Source of the DNA: Streptomyces xanthii
GTDB lineage: Bacteria; Actinomycetota; Actinomycetes; Streptomycetales; Streptomycetaceae
Assembly: GCF_014621695.1 (NCBI RefSeq)
Contig: NZ_CP061281.1
Coordinates: 1,488,001-1,552,000 of the forward strand
Direction of reading: 5' to 3'
Length of the DNA stretch: 64,000 nt
This document shows, piece by piece, positions 43,258-53,483 of the stretch; within the stretch, counting starts at the first letter, position 1; each line of letters starts with the position of its first letter. Under the pieces are notes generated by a model that saw nothing but the letters and a program-made list of their open reading frames with translations, had not been told where the DNA came from and ran no database searches. A program made the translations under genes and the position numbers.

Positions 43258-44580
43258 TCACATCACCGTGTTCAGCGCCAGCACCCCGCCCAGCCCCAGC
43301 AGCGCCAGGACCGTCGTGTACGTGGTGCGGGCCTTGAGGGCGTCCAGGACCGAGAGGTTGAAGTACTCCTTGAACATCCAGAAGCCGGGGTCGTTGACGT
43401 GGGAGAAGGCGATCGAGCCGCAGGAGACGGCCAGGACCATCAGTTCGGGGGACGTGCCGCTGCCGGCGACCATGGGGGCCACGATGCCGGCGGCGGTGGA
43501 GACGGCGACCGTGGCGGAACCGAGGGCGATGCGCAGGATCACGGCGATCAGCCAGGCCAGCAGGAGCGGGGAGACGGACCAGTGGGCGGTGGTGTCCTTG
43601 ATGTAGTCGGAGATGCCGCCTTCGACGAGGACGTTCTTGTAGGCGCCGCCGGCCGCGATGACCAGCATGATCATCGCCATCGACCTGGCGGCGTCGGCGC
43701 AGGAGGTGGCGAGGTCCTTCAGGGAGCGGCCGGCGCGGGGGCCGAAGACGTACATGGCGAGCAGCAGGGTGAGCAGCAGCGCGAACTCGGGGGAACCGGC
43801 GAACTTGATCACGCCCATGCCCGGGGCGTGGTCGTCGAGGGACATCTCGGCGACGGCGGCGCCGGCGATGAGGACGACGGGGAGCAGCGCCACGGTGAGG
43901 GACCAGCCCGTGCCGGGCAGCTCGTCCTCCTCGAAGACGCGCTCGGTGACGAGCCCGGTCGGGATCGAGGGGTTCATGCGGCGGACGAACGGCAGCCGGG
44001 GCCAGACGAGCGCGATCAGGGCGCCGGCCGGGACGGCGACGAAGAGGCCGACGAAGAGCGTCTTGCCGACGGAGGCCTCGAACATCTCGGCGACGGCGGT
44101 GGGCCCGGGGTGCGGGGGCAGGAAGCTGTGCATCGTGGACAGGGCGATGGACATCGGCAGGCCGATCCACAGCAGGTTCTGCCGGGTGACGCGGACCAGG
44201 GTGAAGGCGACGGGGACGATGATGACGAAGGCGACCTCGTAGAACATGGTGACGCCGATGAGCATGGCGGTGACGACCATGGCGACCTGCACCCACCGGT
44301 CGCCGAACGCCCGGGTCAGCCGGGTGGCGATGCGCTGGGCGGCGCCGGCGTCGCCCATGACCCGCCCGACCATCGCGCCGAGCCCGATCACCGGCAGGGT
44401 GCCCGAGAGCTGGTCCCCGATGCCGGTCTCCAGGACGTCGGATATCTCGGTGAGTCCGATGCCCTGGACCACCGCGACGACGGTGGCGACGAGCAGCAGG
44501 GCGATGAAGCCGTTGAGCCTCACCTTGGTCATCAGGAACAGCAACGCCACAACACTGAGCGCCACGACGAGCAGGGGCAT
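43258..44580 (-). CDS. GntP-family gluconate/sugar-acid permease (440 aa)
   Basis: Proton symporter for sugar acids with about 12-14 membrane segments. Family motifs: VRLNGFIALLLVATVVAV, MVGRVMGDAGAAQRIATRL, FYEVAFVIIVPVAF, and the conserved SFLPPHPGP; the end has SFSHVNDPGFWMFKEYF-like sequence (FSHVNDPGFWMFKEYFN). It lies 104 bp after glucarate dehydratase on the same strand, so D-glucarate or a related aldarate is a plausible substrate beside gluconate. Confidence 0.92.
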   Translation of the reverse strand: MPLLVVALSVVALLFLMTKVRLNGFIALLLVATVVAVVQGIGLTEISDVLETGIGDQLSGTLPVIGLGAMVGRVMGDAGAAQRIATRLTRAFGDRWVQVAMVVTAMLIGVTMFYEVAFVIIVPVAFTLVRVTRQNLLWIGLPMSIALSTMHSFLPPHPGPTAVAEMFEASVGKTLFVGLFVAVPAGALIALVWPRLPFVRRMNPSIPTGLVTERVFEEDELPGTGWSLTVALLPVVLIAGAAVAEMSLDDHAPGMGVIKFAGSPEFALLLTLLLAMYVFGPRAGRSLKDLATSCADAARSMAMIMLVIAAGGAYKNVLVEGGISDYIKDTTAHWSVSPLLLAWLIAVILRIALGSATVAVSTAAGIVAPMVAGSGTSPELMVLAVSCGSIAFSHVNDPGFWMFKEYFNLSVLDALKARTTYTTVLALLGLGGVLALNTVM

Positions 44581-44684
44581 GTTCAGTTCTCCTACGGCAG
44601 GTCGGCTCGGCCGGTTCCGGGCATGCCGCTCGGCGGCGCGGCGTCAGGTGACGCGTCGCGCCGCGGACGGCGGGTGAGGGTGCG

Positions 44685-46031
44685 TCAGCGCACGAGGGCG
44701 GGACGCTTGGCGTCGAAGGTCCAGCCGGGGATCAGGTACCGCATACCGGCGGCGTCGTCCCGGCCGCCGAGCCCCAGGGACCGGTAGAGCTGATGGGCGG
44801 CCTCGACCTGGTCGAGGTCCAACTCGACGCCCAGGCCGGGGCGTTCGGGCAGGGCGATGGTGCCGCCCTCGATCGGCAGCGGGTCGTGCGTCAGGCGCTG
44901 GCCGTCCTGCCAGATCCAGTGGGTGTCGATGGCGGTGATGTCGCCGGGCGCGGCGGCGGCGACGTGCGTGAACATCGCGAGGGACACGTCGAAGTGGTTG
45001 TTGGAGTGCGAACCCCACGTCAGACCCCAGGCCTCGCACAGCTGGGCGACGCGCACCGAGCCGTTCATGGTCCAGAAGTGGGGGTCGGCGAGCGGGATGT
45101 CGACGGCGTCGGCCTTCACGGCGTGGCCCAACTGCCGCCAGTCCGTGGCGATCATGTTCGTGGCGGTCCGCAGACCGGTCGCCCGGCGGAATTCGGCCAT
45201 CACCTCGCGCCCGCTGTATCCACCCTCCGCGCCGCACGGATCCTCGGCGTACGCGAGGACGTCGCGCAGGGAGCGGCCGATGGCGACGGCCTCGTCGAGG
45301 GGCCAGCCTCCGTTGGGGTCGAGGGTGATCCGCGCGTCGGGGAAGCGCTCGGCGAGCGCGGTGACCGCCTCGGCCTCGGCCCACCCGTCGAGGACGCCGC
45401 CCTTGAGTTTGAAGTCCTGGAATCCATAGCGCAGTTGTGCCGCTTCGGCGAGTGCGACGACGGCCTCGGGGGTGAGCGCCTCCTCGCTGCGCAGCCGCTC
45501 CCAGTCGTCCTTCGCCGCCGACTCGTCGCGGTACGGGAGGTCGGTGCGGCGGCGGTCGCCCACGTAGAAGAGGTAGCCGAGGACGGGGACGCTGCTGCGC
45601 TGCACCCCCTCTCCGAGCAGGGCCGCGACCGGCACCTCCAGGTACTGGCCGAGGAGGTCGAGCAGGGCCGCCTCGACGGCGGTGACCGCGTGGACGGTGA
45701 CGCGCAGGTCGAAGGTCTGCGCGCCGCGGCCGCCCGCGTCCCGGTCTCCGAACCGTTCGCGTATCGCCCGGAGCACGGCCTGCGGGTCGCCGACGGGCCG
45801 GCCGACGACGAGGTCGCGCGCCTCGTCGAGAGTGCCGCGGATCGCCTCGCCGCCGGGGACCTCTCCGACGCCCGTACGACCGTCGGAGTCGGTGAGGATC
45901 ACCAGGTTCCGGGTGAAGTACGGGGCGTGGGCGCCGCTGAGGTTCAGCAACATGCTGTCCTGGCCGGCGACCGGGACGACACGCATCGAGGCGACGACGG
46001 GCGTTCCGGAGTGCGGGGCGGGTGCGTTCAC
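44685..46031 (-). CDS. gudD: glucarate dehydratase (448 aa)
   Basis: Enolase-superfamily enzyme dehydrating D-glucarate to 5-keto-4-deoxyglucarate. N-terminal capping domain with [19 protein letters not shown]. Barrel motifs: catalytic Lys in FKLKGG, metal ligand strands LDPNGGW and [16 protein letters not shown], and the catalytic His in [12 protein letters not shown]. The end [11 protein letters not shown] matches GudD proteins. It is first in a two-gene unit with the GntP permease. A dyad TCCAA-N7-TTGGA lies about 80 bp upstream. Confidence 0.95.
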   Translation of the reverse strand: MNAPAPHSGTPVVASMRVVPVAGQDSMLLNLSGAHAPYFTRNLVILTDSDGRTGVGEVPGGEAIRGTLDEARDLVVGRPVGDPQAVLRAIRERFGDRDAGGRGAQTFDLRVTVHAVTAVEAALLDLLGQYLEVPVAALLGEGVQRSSVPVLGYLFYVGDRRRTDLPYRDESAAKDDWERLRSEEALTPEAVVALAEAAQLRYGFQDFKLKGGVLDGWAEAEAVTALAERFPDARITLDPNGGWPLDEAVAIGRSLRDVLAYAEDPCGAEGGYSGREVMAEFRRATGLRTATNMIATDWRQLGHAVKADAVDIPLADPHFWTMNGSVRVAQLCEAWGLTWGSHSNNHFDVSLAMFTHVAAAAPGDITAIDTHWIWQDGQRLTHDPLPIEGGTIALPERPGLGVELDLDQVEAAHQLYRSLGLGGRDDAAGMRYLIPGWTFDAKRPALVR

Positions 46032-46455
46032 GAGGCGGCGCCTTTCAGAGGGGGTCGGCAGGCATGCCTTTCCTTGCTGGCCGGAACGTTAGGAGCTTGC
46101 TGCGATGCAGGTCCAACACCATTTTGGAATCCTGCGATACCCGGGACGCATCACCGGCGCCCGCCCGACGGAGACCCCTTTCGCGCGGTTCCGCCACCGC
46201 GGTCAACAGGCGTCATTTTCCGTCTCAAAGCTTCTCCACATTTTCCACACATCGCCCCACCAAGCCCGTCCCGATGGTCTAGATTGACCCTGCTTCTGCA
46301 CTTCGGACATGAAGCGACAAGTGATGATCTATGGGTCCGAGCGCTGTCCGCAGCGCTGAAATAGCCGGGATGTCACATGCGGGAGGCGGGGGCCTCCCGG
46401 GGGGCGTACAGAGCTAGTCGCACACTTCACAACCACTGGGAACCTGGGGGGTTCT
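46032..46455. other. divergent region between gudD and exopolysaccharide cluster
   Basis: This 424-bp stretch has no supported gene. On the gudD side are the TCCAA/TTGGA dyad and two copies of CTGCGAT (46100 and 46132). On the other side is a long AT-richer leader with a possible -35 TTGACC at 46285. GGCCTCC/GGGAGGC-type sequence near 46383-46400 can form a small stem. Confidence 0.5.
46112..46128 (-). promoter_or_regulatory. candidate gudD operator TCCAA-N7-TTGGA
   Basis: Perfect 5-bp arms (46112-46116 and 46124-46128), flanked by direct repeats CTGCGAT. Located 81-97 bp before the gudD start. An IclR- or LysR-type regulator would suit but none is encoded here. Confidence 0.4.
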
Positions 46456-47937
46456 GTGTGGCAGGGGGGAACTGTCGGCAGTGCGTTGCCGTCAGCGCGG
46501 GACGCGCTGGCGCACGACGCGTTCGGCCGGACGACGAACGACTGGGAACAGCGCTACCGCCGCACCGTGATAACCGGCGACACCGTGGCCACGGCCGTGG
46601 TGGTGGCGGCGATAGGCAACTTCTTCGGGGCCCGGGACGCGGCCAACTGGCACGAGAAGTGGGGCATCCTCGCCTTCGGCACCTGGCTCCTCGTCCTCGG
46701 CTCGTTCACGGTGAGCCGGGCGTGGGCCCCGGCGGTGCTCGGGCAGGGCGCCGAGGAGTTCCGCCGGCTCGGGCGCTCGCTGTTCACGGCGACCGTCGTC
46801 CTGGCCCTCGGCGGCATCGCGCTGACCTCGCGGAACATCAAACTCTGGATCTTCGTCGCGATCCCCGCGATCGCGCTGGTCACCATGACCGAGCGGTATC
46901 TGCTGCGCCTGTGGCTGCACAAGCAGCGCAAGGAGGGCAGATGCCTGCGCCCGGTGCTCGCCGCCGGGAGCCTCGCCACCGTGCGCGACCTGATCAACCG
47001 CACCCGTAAGTTCCCGCACATCGGCTGGCAGGTGGCCGCCGTGTGCACGACGGACGGACTCGGGCTCGACGGACACCTGGTGGACGGCGTACCGGTCGTC
47101 GGCCGGCTCTCGGACGTCGCCGGGCACGTGTGCCGCAGCGGCTACCGGGTCGTCGCCGTCACCCCGGACCCGCACTGGTCACCGGACCGGCTGCAGCGCC
47201 TGGCGTGGAACCTGGAGGGCAGCGACACCGAGATGGTCGTGGCCCCCGTGCTGATGGAGGTGGCGGGGCCGCGGCTGCACGTCGACGCGGTCCTCGGGAT
47301 ACCCCTGCTGCGGGTCAGCATGCCGACCTTCACCGGCGGCCGGCGGGCGGTCAAGGAGGTCGTCGACCGGCTGGGCGCCGCGCTCCTGCTGCTCCTGTTC
47401 GCGCCGCTCATGGTGCTGGTCGCGCTGCTGGTCCTGGTCGACAGCCGGGGCGGGGCGTTCTACCGCCAGCGCCGGGTCGGCAAGGACGGCCGGGAGTTCA
47501 CCATCCTCAAGTTCCGCACCATGGTCGCCGGGGCGCACCGGGCCCGGGCGGACCTCGCCGAGCTGAACGAGGGCGCGGGACTGCTGTTCAAGATGCACCG
47601 GGATCCGCGGGTGACGCGGGTGGGCGCGGTGCTGCGCCGGTACTCGATCGACGAGCTCCCGCAGCTGTTCAACGTGCTCACCGGATCCATGTCGCTCGTC
47701 GGACCGCGGCCTCCCCTGCCGGAGGAGTCCGCGGCGTACGGACCGGACATCCGGCGGCGGCTGCTGGTCAAACCCGGGCTCACCGGCCTGTGGCAGATCA
47801 GCGGACGCAGTGACCTCCCGTGGGAGGAGGCCGTGCGCCTCGACCTGCGGTACGTGGAGGACTGGTCGCTCGCCCTCGACACAGTGATCTTGTGGAAGAC
47901 GCTGCGGGCGGTGCTCCAGGGCCAGGGGGCGTACTGA
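46456..47937 (+). CDS. polyprenyl-phosphate sugar-1-phosphate transferase, first step of exopolysaccharide synthesis (493 aa)
   Basis: Initiates the repeat unit by moving a hexose-1-phosphate from a nucleotide sugar to undecaprenyl phosphate at the membrane. Four N-terminal membrane segments, a CoA-binding-like middle domain (VPVVGRLSDVAGHVCRSGYRVVAVTPDP), another membrane segment (LGAALLLLLFAPLMVLVALLVLVDS) and the catalytic domain: FYRQRRVGKDGREFTILKFRTM, YSIDELPQLFNVLTGSMSLVGPRPPLP and KPGLTGLWQISGRSD. It is WcaJ/CpsE-like. GTG 46456 opens the cluster; all genes to the window end follow on the same strand. Confidence 0.94.
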   Translation: MWQGGTVGSALPSARDALAHDAFGRTTNDWEQRYRRTVITGDTVATAVVVAAIGNFFGARDAANWHEKWGILAFGTWLLVLGSFTVSRAWAPAVLGQGAEEFRRLGRSLFTATVVLALGGIALTSRNIKLWIFVAIPAIALVTMTERYLLRLWLHKQRKEGRCLRPVLAAGSLATVRDLINRTRKFPHIGWQVAAVCTTDGLGLDGHLVDGVPVVGRLSDVAGHVCRSGYRVVAVTPDPHWSPDRLQRLAWNLEGSDTEMVVAPVLMEVAGPRLHVDAVLGIPLLRVSMPTFTGGRRAVKEVVDRLGAALLLLLFAPLMVLVALLVLVDSRGGAFYRQRRVGKDGREFTILKFRTMVAGAHRARADLAELNEGAGLLFKMHRDPRVTRVGAVLRRYSIDELPQLFNVLTGSMSLVGPRPPLPEESAAYGPDIRRRLLVKPGLTGLWQISGRSDLPWEEAVRLDLRYVEDWSLALDTVILWKTLRAVLQGQGAY

Positions 47938-48016
47938 TGCGCACGGGGCGGCGGCGCCGTCCGACCGGCGTACGGACCGCAGGCCGAGGGGGCCTGCTTG
48001 GGGGGAAGGACGCGTC

Positions 48017-49322
<1,306 letters not shown>

Positions 49323-49333
<11 letters not shown>

Positions 49334-50585
49334 CACGTCGTACGAGGGAGCGGCCGCGCGCGGCGGGCACGGCCGGCGCGCGCTGATCCTCGTGGAGAAC
49401 CTCTCGGTGCCCTTCGACCGGCGGGTGTGGCAGGAGTGCACGACGCTGCGCGACGCGGGCTGGACGGTCGACGTCATCTGCCCGCAGGGCAGCAAGCGCG
49501 ACACCGAGCCGGAGGCGGTGATCGACGGGATCCGGATCCACCGCTACCCGCTGCGCGCGGCCACCGGCGGACCGTCCGGCTATCTGCGCGAGTACGGCTC
49601 GGCGCTGTGGCACACCGCGCGGCTGGCCCGCAAGGTCGGCCCGGTGCACGTCGTGCACGCCTGCAACCCGCCCGACCTGCTGTTCCTGCCCGCCCTGATG
49701 CTCAAGCGGCGCGGCGCCCGCTTCGTCTTCGACCAGCACGACCTGGTGCCCGAGCTGTACCTCTCGCGCTTCGGCCGCGGCGAGGACCTGCTGTACCGCG
49801 CCGTGCTCGGCCTGGAGCGGCTGACCTACCGGGCCGCCGACATCGTGCTCGCCACCAACGAGTCGTACCGGGACGTCGCGGTACGCCGCGGCGGACAGCG
49901 GCCCGAGGACGTGTTCGTGGTGCGCAGCGCGCCGCAGACCGACCGCTTCCAGCCGGTGCCGCCCGAGCCGGAGCTGAAGCGCGGCAAGCCCCATCTGCTG
50001 TGCTACCTGGGCGTGATGGGCCCGCAGGACGGGGTCGACTACGCGCTGCGGGCGCTCGCGAAGCTGCGCGACGAGCGGAAGCGGACCGACTGGCACGCGG
50101 TGTTCGTCGGCGCCGGCGACGCCTTCGACGCGATGGTGGAGCTGTCCCGGGAGCTCGGTCTCGACGAACAGGTGGAGTTCACCGGGCGCATCCCGGACGC
50201 CGACCTGGTGCGCTACCTGTCCACCGCGGACGTGTGCCTCTCCCCCGACCCGTGCAACCCGCTCAACGACGTGTCGACCATGAACAAGGTCCTGGAGTAC
50301 ATGGCGATGGGCCGGCCGATCGTCTCGTTCGACCTGCGCGAGGCGCGGGTCTCCGCCGGTGAGGCCGCGCTCTACGCGTCCGGCGACGACGAGTCCGCGT
50401 TCGCCGGCCTGATCGAGCGGCTCCTCGACGACCCCGACGAGCGGGCCCGGATGGGCAAGATCGGCCAGGAACGGATCGGCGGCCCGCTGGCCTGGAGCAA
50501 CTCGCAGGCCTCGCTGCTCGCCGCGTACGCCGCCGCCTGCCGAAAGCGCCGCGCGCCCCGCATCGGACGGAGGCCACGCCGTTGA
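49323..50585 (+). CDS. GT4 glycosyltransferase (about 420 aa)
   Basis: Retaining GT-B glycosyltransferase acting on the lipid-linked repeat unit. First strand ALILVENLSVPFDRRVWQE; donor-binding half with YLGVMGPQDGVDYALRALAKL, HAVFVGAGDAFDAMVELSREL, VEFTGRIPDADLVRYLSTADVCLSPDP and NKVLEYMAMGRPIVSFDL, whose Glu is the usual nucleotide-binding residue. The start is uncertain: TTG 49323, overlapping the dehydrogenase end, is the first in-frame codon that keeps the N-terminal strand without a long overlap. The 3' end overlaps the next gene by 4 bp. Confidence 0.88.
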
Positions 50586-51952
50586 ACGACGACACGCTGC
50601 GCCTGGTCACCATCGGGCGGATCCTCCGGCGGCGCTGGCGGCTGCTCGCCGTCCTCACCGTGCTGGGCGCGCTGGTCGGTTACGGCACCTCGGTCGTGTT
50701 CCCGCCGCGCTACACGGCGGCGGCCTCCGTCCTGCTGCCCGGGCAGTGGGAGGAGCGGGAGCTGTTGACGCAGGTGGACGTGGCGACGAGTTCGGCGGTC
50801 GTCGACCGCACCGCCGACGAGCTCGGCTGGACCGACGTCAGCGGTGAGGAGCTGCGCGAGCGGGTGAGCGCCGAGGCCGCCGACGGCAACATCATCACGA
50901 TCTCCGGCACCTCCGACACCCCGCGTCACGCGCAGCGGCTCGCCGACACGATGGCCCGGCAGTTCGTGAAGTTCTCCGCGCGGCTCGCGGGCGGCGACGC
51001 CGACGCCCAGCCGGCGAACGGTCCGGAGGCGCTGCGGCAGAAGGTGGCCGAGACGAACCGCCGCATCACGGAGCTGGCGAACTCCGCCGACCCCGGGCGG
51101 ACCGTGGAGAGCGTCCAGGCCCGTACCGCGCTGGAGAAGCTGCGGACCTCTCTGGAAGAGGCCATGACGAAGCTGGACCAGGCCGACCCGGCGAACGAGA
51201 AGGCCGGCATGGTCGTCATGGGCCCCGCGGCCCGGCCGACGAGCGAGGCGCCCCCGACCCGGGTGCAGCTCGTGGCGGCCGGGGCGCTGCTGTTCCTCCT
51301 GCTCGCGGTCGTCGGCCACCTCGCGGCGGCGCGGGTCAACCGGCGGCTGCGCACCGAGGAGGAGATCACCGCGGCGCTGGGCTCGGTGCTCCTCGGCACG
51401 GTCGACGTACCCGGTGAACGGCCCGCGCGGCGGCCCCGGGAGCGGGGCGCGCGGGCGCTGGCGCGGCGGCTGCTCGGCACGGACGTCCGCTGGGACCTGC
51501 CGGCCCCGCAGCGCTCCGGCGACGAGGCCGGCCGGCGCGTGCGCTACCGGCGGGTGTGCGCCCGGCTGCGGGACCGACTGCCCACCGCGCGGCGGCTGCT
51601 GCTCGTCGTGCCGGACGGCGACGAGATCGCCGTCCGCGCCGCGGGACAGCTCGCGGCCGAGGCCAAGGGCGATCCGCTGCTGCGGGTGGTCGAGGTGGCG
51701 GTGGACCGGCCGATGGTGCCGGACGCCGATCTGGAGTCCGGCGCCGTCGTCGTGCTCAGCCCGGGCAGCCGCACGGCGGAGGAGCTCGCGGGGATCAACG
51801 AGGCCTGCGCGGACGGCGGGCACGAGGTCGTCGGCGTCGTCGTCGCCGGCGCGGTCCGGGGCGGTCCGGCGCGGGCGGCCGGACCGGGGCCCGCGGACGA
51901 CGCCACCGTGGCGCTCACGGTTCGCCACCACGCGACGGGAGGTTCGGCGTGA
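50582..51952 (+). CDS. Wzz-like copolymerase with degenerate tyrosine-kinase domain (456 aa)
   Basis: Chain-length/export protein of the membrane. TM1 is RLLAVLTVLGALVGYGTSVVF and TM2 LVAAGALLFLLLAVVGHLAA; between them is the periplasmic coiled-coil region, shorter than usual. The C-terminal cytosolic part (RRLLLVVPDGDEIAVRAAGQLAAEA ... AVVVLSPGSRTAEELAGINEACADGGHEVVGVVVAG) follows the BY-kinase layout but has no Walker A Gly-Lys-Thr and no Tyr tail. TTG 50582 overlaps the previous stop (TTGA). Followed immediately by a second such gene. Confidence 0.8.
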   Translation: MNDDTLRLVTIGRILRRRWRLLAVLTVLGALVGYGTSVVFPPRYTAAASVLLPGQWEERELLTQVDVATSSAVVDRTADELGWTDVSGEELRERVSAEAADGNIITISGTSDTPRHAQRLADTMARQFVKFSARLAGGDADAQPANGPEALRQKVAETNRRITELANSADPGRTVESVQARTALEKLRTSLEEAMTKLDQADPANEKAGMVVMGPAARPTSEAPPTRVQLVAAGALLFLLLAVVGHLAAARVNRRLRTEEEITAALGSVLLGTVDVPGERPARRPRERGARALARRLLGTDVRWDLPAPQRSGDEAGRRVRYRRVCARLRDRLPTARRLLLVVPDGDEIAVRAAGQLAAEAKGDPLLRVVEVAVDRPMVPDADLESGAVVVLSPGSRTAEELAGINEACADGGHEVVGVVVAGAVRGGPARAAGPGPADDATVALTVRHHATGGSA

Positions 51953-53481
51953 CGACGAGCACGACGACGGAGGCGAACGAGACCACGGTCCTCCTGGATC
52001 TCCAGGGGCTCGTGGTGTCGGTGCGCAGGCGCCGCCGCCTGTGGGCCTCACTGGCCCTGTTCGGGCTGCTGGTCGGCGCGGCGGTGGCGGTGCTGCTGCC
52101 GCCGTCGCCGAGCGCCGCGACGAAGGTCCTGGTCGCGCACGCGGAGGACCAGCCGAACGACACCGGGACGCTGATCCGCACCGACGTGGAGGTGCTGGGC
52201 ACCACCCGGATCGCGAACGCGGCCCTGAAGGAGCTCGGGTCGACGGAGAAGCCCGAGGACTTCCTGCGGGACTACCGGGGCACGGGCCTGACCAACAACG
52301 TCCTGCAGATCGACGTGAAGGCCGGCTCCGACGCGCAGGCGGTGGCCCGGGCCCGGGCGCTGGCCGACGCGTTCATCGCCGACCACGTACGGCGGATGCG
52401 GGACACCGCGCAGGCCGAGGCCAAGGCGCTGACCGACCAGCGGGACCGCATGCGGACCGAGCTGGAGGAGGTCAACCGGACGATCGGTGACCGCTCCCCG
52501 GACAGCGACCCCAAGGCGTCGGCGAGCCTGGAGTCGCTGTTCGCCCGCCGCGCCGAACTCAACTCGCGGATCGCCGACTTCGACCAGCGGGCCGAGGAGG
52601 CCCGCATGGGCACGCCGCGGCTCGTCGCCGGGACGCAGATCGTGGACGCACCGCGCGCGGTGCGTCACTCCCTGCCCAAGGCCCTCGCGACGAACGGCGC
52701 GATCGGTCTGGTCCTGGGGCTCGTCCTCGGTCTCGCCCTCGCCGCGGTCGGCACCGTGGTCGCGGACCGGCCGGTGCTGCGCCGGGACATCGCGACGCAT
52801 CTGGGCGCCTCGGTGATCGCCGAACTGCCCCGCCGCTCGGGCCGCCGGTGGCAGCGCCGCCGCACCCGCGCGGCCCGCGAACGGCTCACCACGGCCCTGG
52901 CCCGCACGGCCCGGGACGCGGCGGAACCGGTGTCGCTGCTCGAACTGGGCTGTGCGCGCGGCACCGCGGTCATCGCCCTGGACCTCGCCGACCGGCTGGC
53001 GCAGGACGGGCCCGTGGTCATCGTCGACGGGCAGCCGGGGCTCCAGCTCGCGAGCCGGCGTCAGAAGCCGGGCGAGCCGACCGTGGTGAGCGGCGAGCGG
53101 GCGGCGAACGTGCCGGACGGGATGCGCCGGATCGGCGTCGGTTCCGTGGCGCCCGGCACGGCGTGGACCGACCTGCGGCACCTGGGCACGCACACCGTGC
53201 TCGTGGTGCGGGCCGGGCACGGCAGCGCCGCCTGGCTGCACACCGTGGCACGGCAGCTCGCCGACCAGCGGATCCCGGTGCTCGGTGTGGTGCTCGTCGA
53301 CCCCGATCCGAAGGACCGGACCGACGGCACGCTGTGGGACGGGCTGCACACGGCGCTGCGCGGCCGCGGCGAGCGGACGGCCCGGCAGAACGGGGCGGGG
53401 CGGCGGCGCACGGAGCGCGCCGAGCGGCCCGCGCCGATGTGGGCCGCACGGGTCCCGGACAACGACCAGGAGGCGCGCTAG
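51949..53481 (+). CDS. second Wzz-like copolymerase with degenerate tyrosine-kinase domain (510 aa)
   Basis: TM1 is WASLALFGLLVGAAVAVLLP; Wzz region ATKVLVAHAEDQPNDTGTLIRTDVEVLGT; a long coiled coil (AQAEAKALTDQRDRMRTELEEVNRTI ... SLFARRAELNSRIADFDQRAEEAR); Pro/Ala-rich TQIVDAPRAV before TM2 (LATNGAIGLVLGLVLGLALAAVGTVVAD). The cytosolic part has SLLELGCARGTAVIALDLADRLAQDGPVVIVDGQPG, which aligns with Walker A/A' of BY-kinases but lacks the Lys, then LVVRAGHGSAAWLHTVARQLADQRIPVLGVVLVDPDP. No C-terminal Tyr cluster. GTG 51949 overlaps the preceding stop. Confidence 0.82.
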   Translation: MTTSTTTEANETTVLLDLQGLVVSVRRRRRLWASLALFGLLVGAAVAVLLPPSPSAATKVLVAHAEDQPNDTGTLIRTDVEVLGTTRIANAALKELGSTEKPEDFLRDYRGTGLTNNVLQIDVKAGSDAQAVARARALADAFIADHVRRMRDTAQAEAKALTDQRDRMRTELEEVNRTIGDRSPDSDPKASASLESLFARRAELNSRIADFDQRAEEARMGTPRLVAGTQIVDAPRAVRHSLPKALATNGAIGLVLGLVLGLALAAVGTVVADRPVLRRDIATHLGASVIAELPRRSGRRWQRRRTRAARERLTTALARTARDAAEPVSLLELGCARGTAVIALDLADRLAQDGPVVIVDGQPGLQLASRRQKPGEPTVVSGERAANVPDGMRRIGVGSVAPGTAWTDLRHLGTHTVLVVRAGHGSAAWLHTVARQLADQRIPVLGVVLVDPDPKDRTDGTLWDGLHTALRGRGERTARQNGAGRRRTERAERPAPMWAARVPDNDQEAR

Positions 53482-53483
53482 GC

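Noticed and set aside
46284..46312. TTGACC-N17-ACATGA as promoter of the exopolysaccharide cluster
   Set aside because: The -10 is too poor to call; no supporting second element was found, so it is only mentioned in the region entry.
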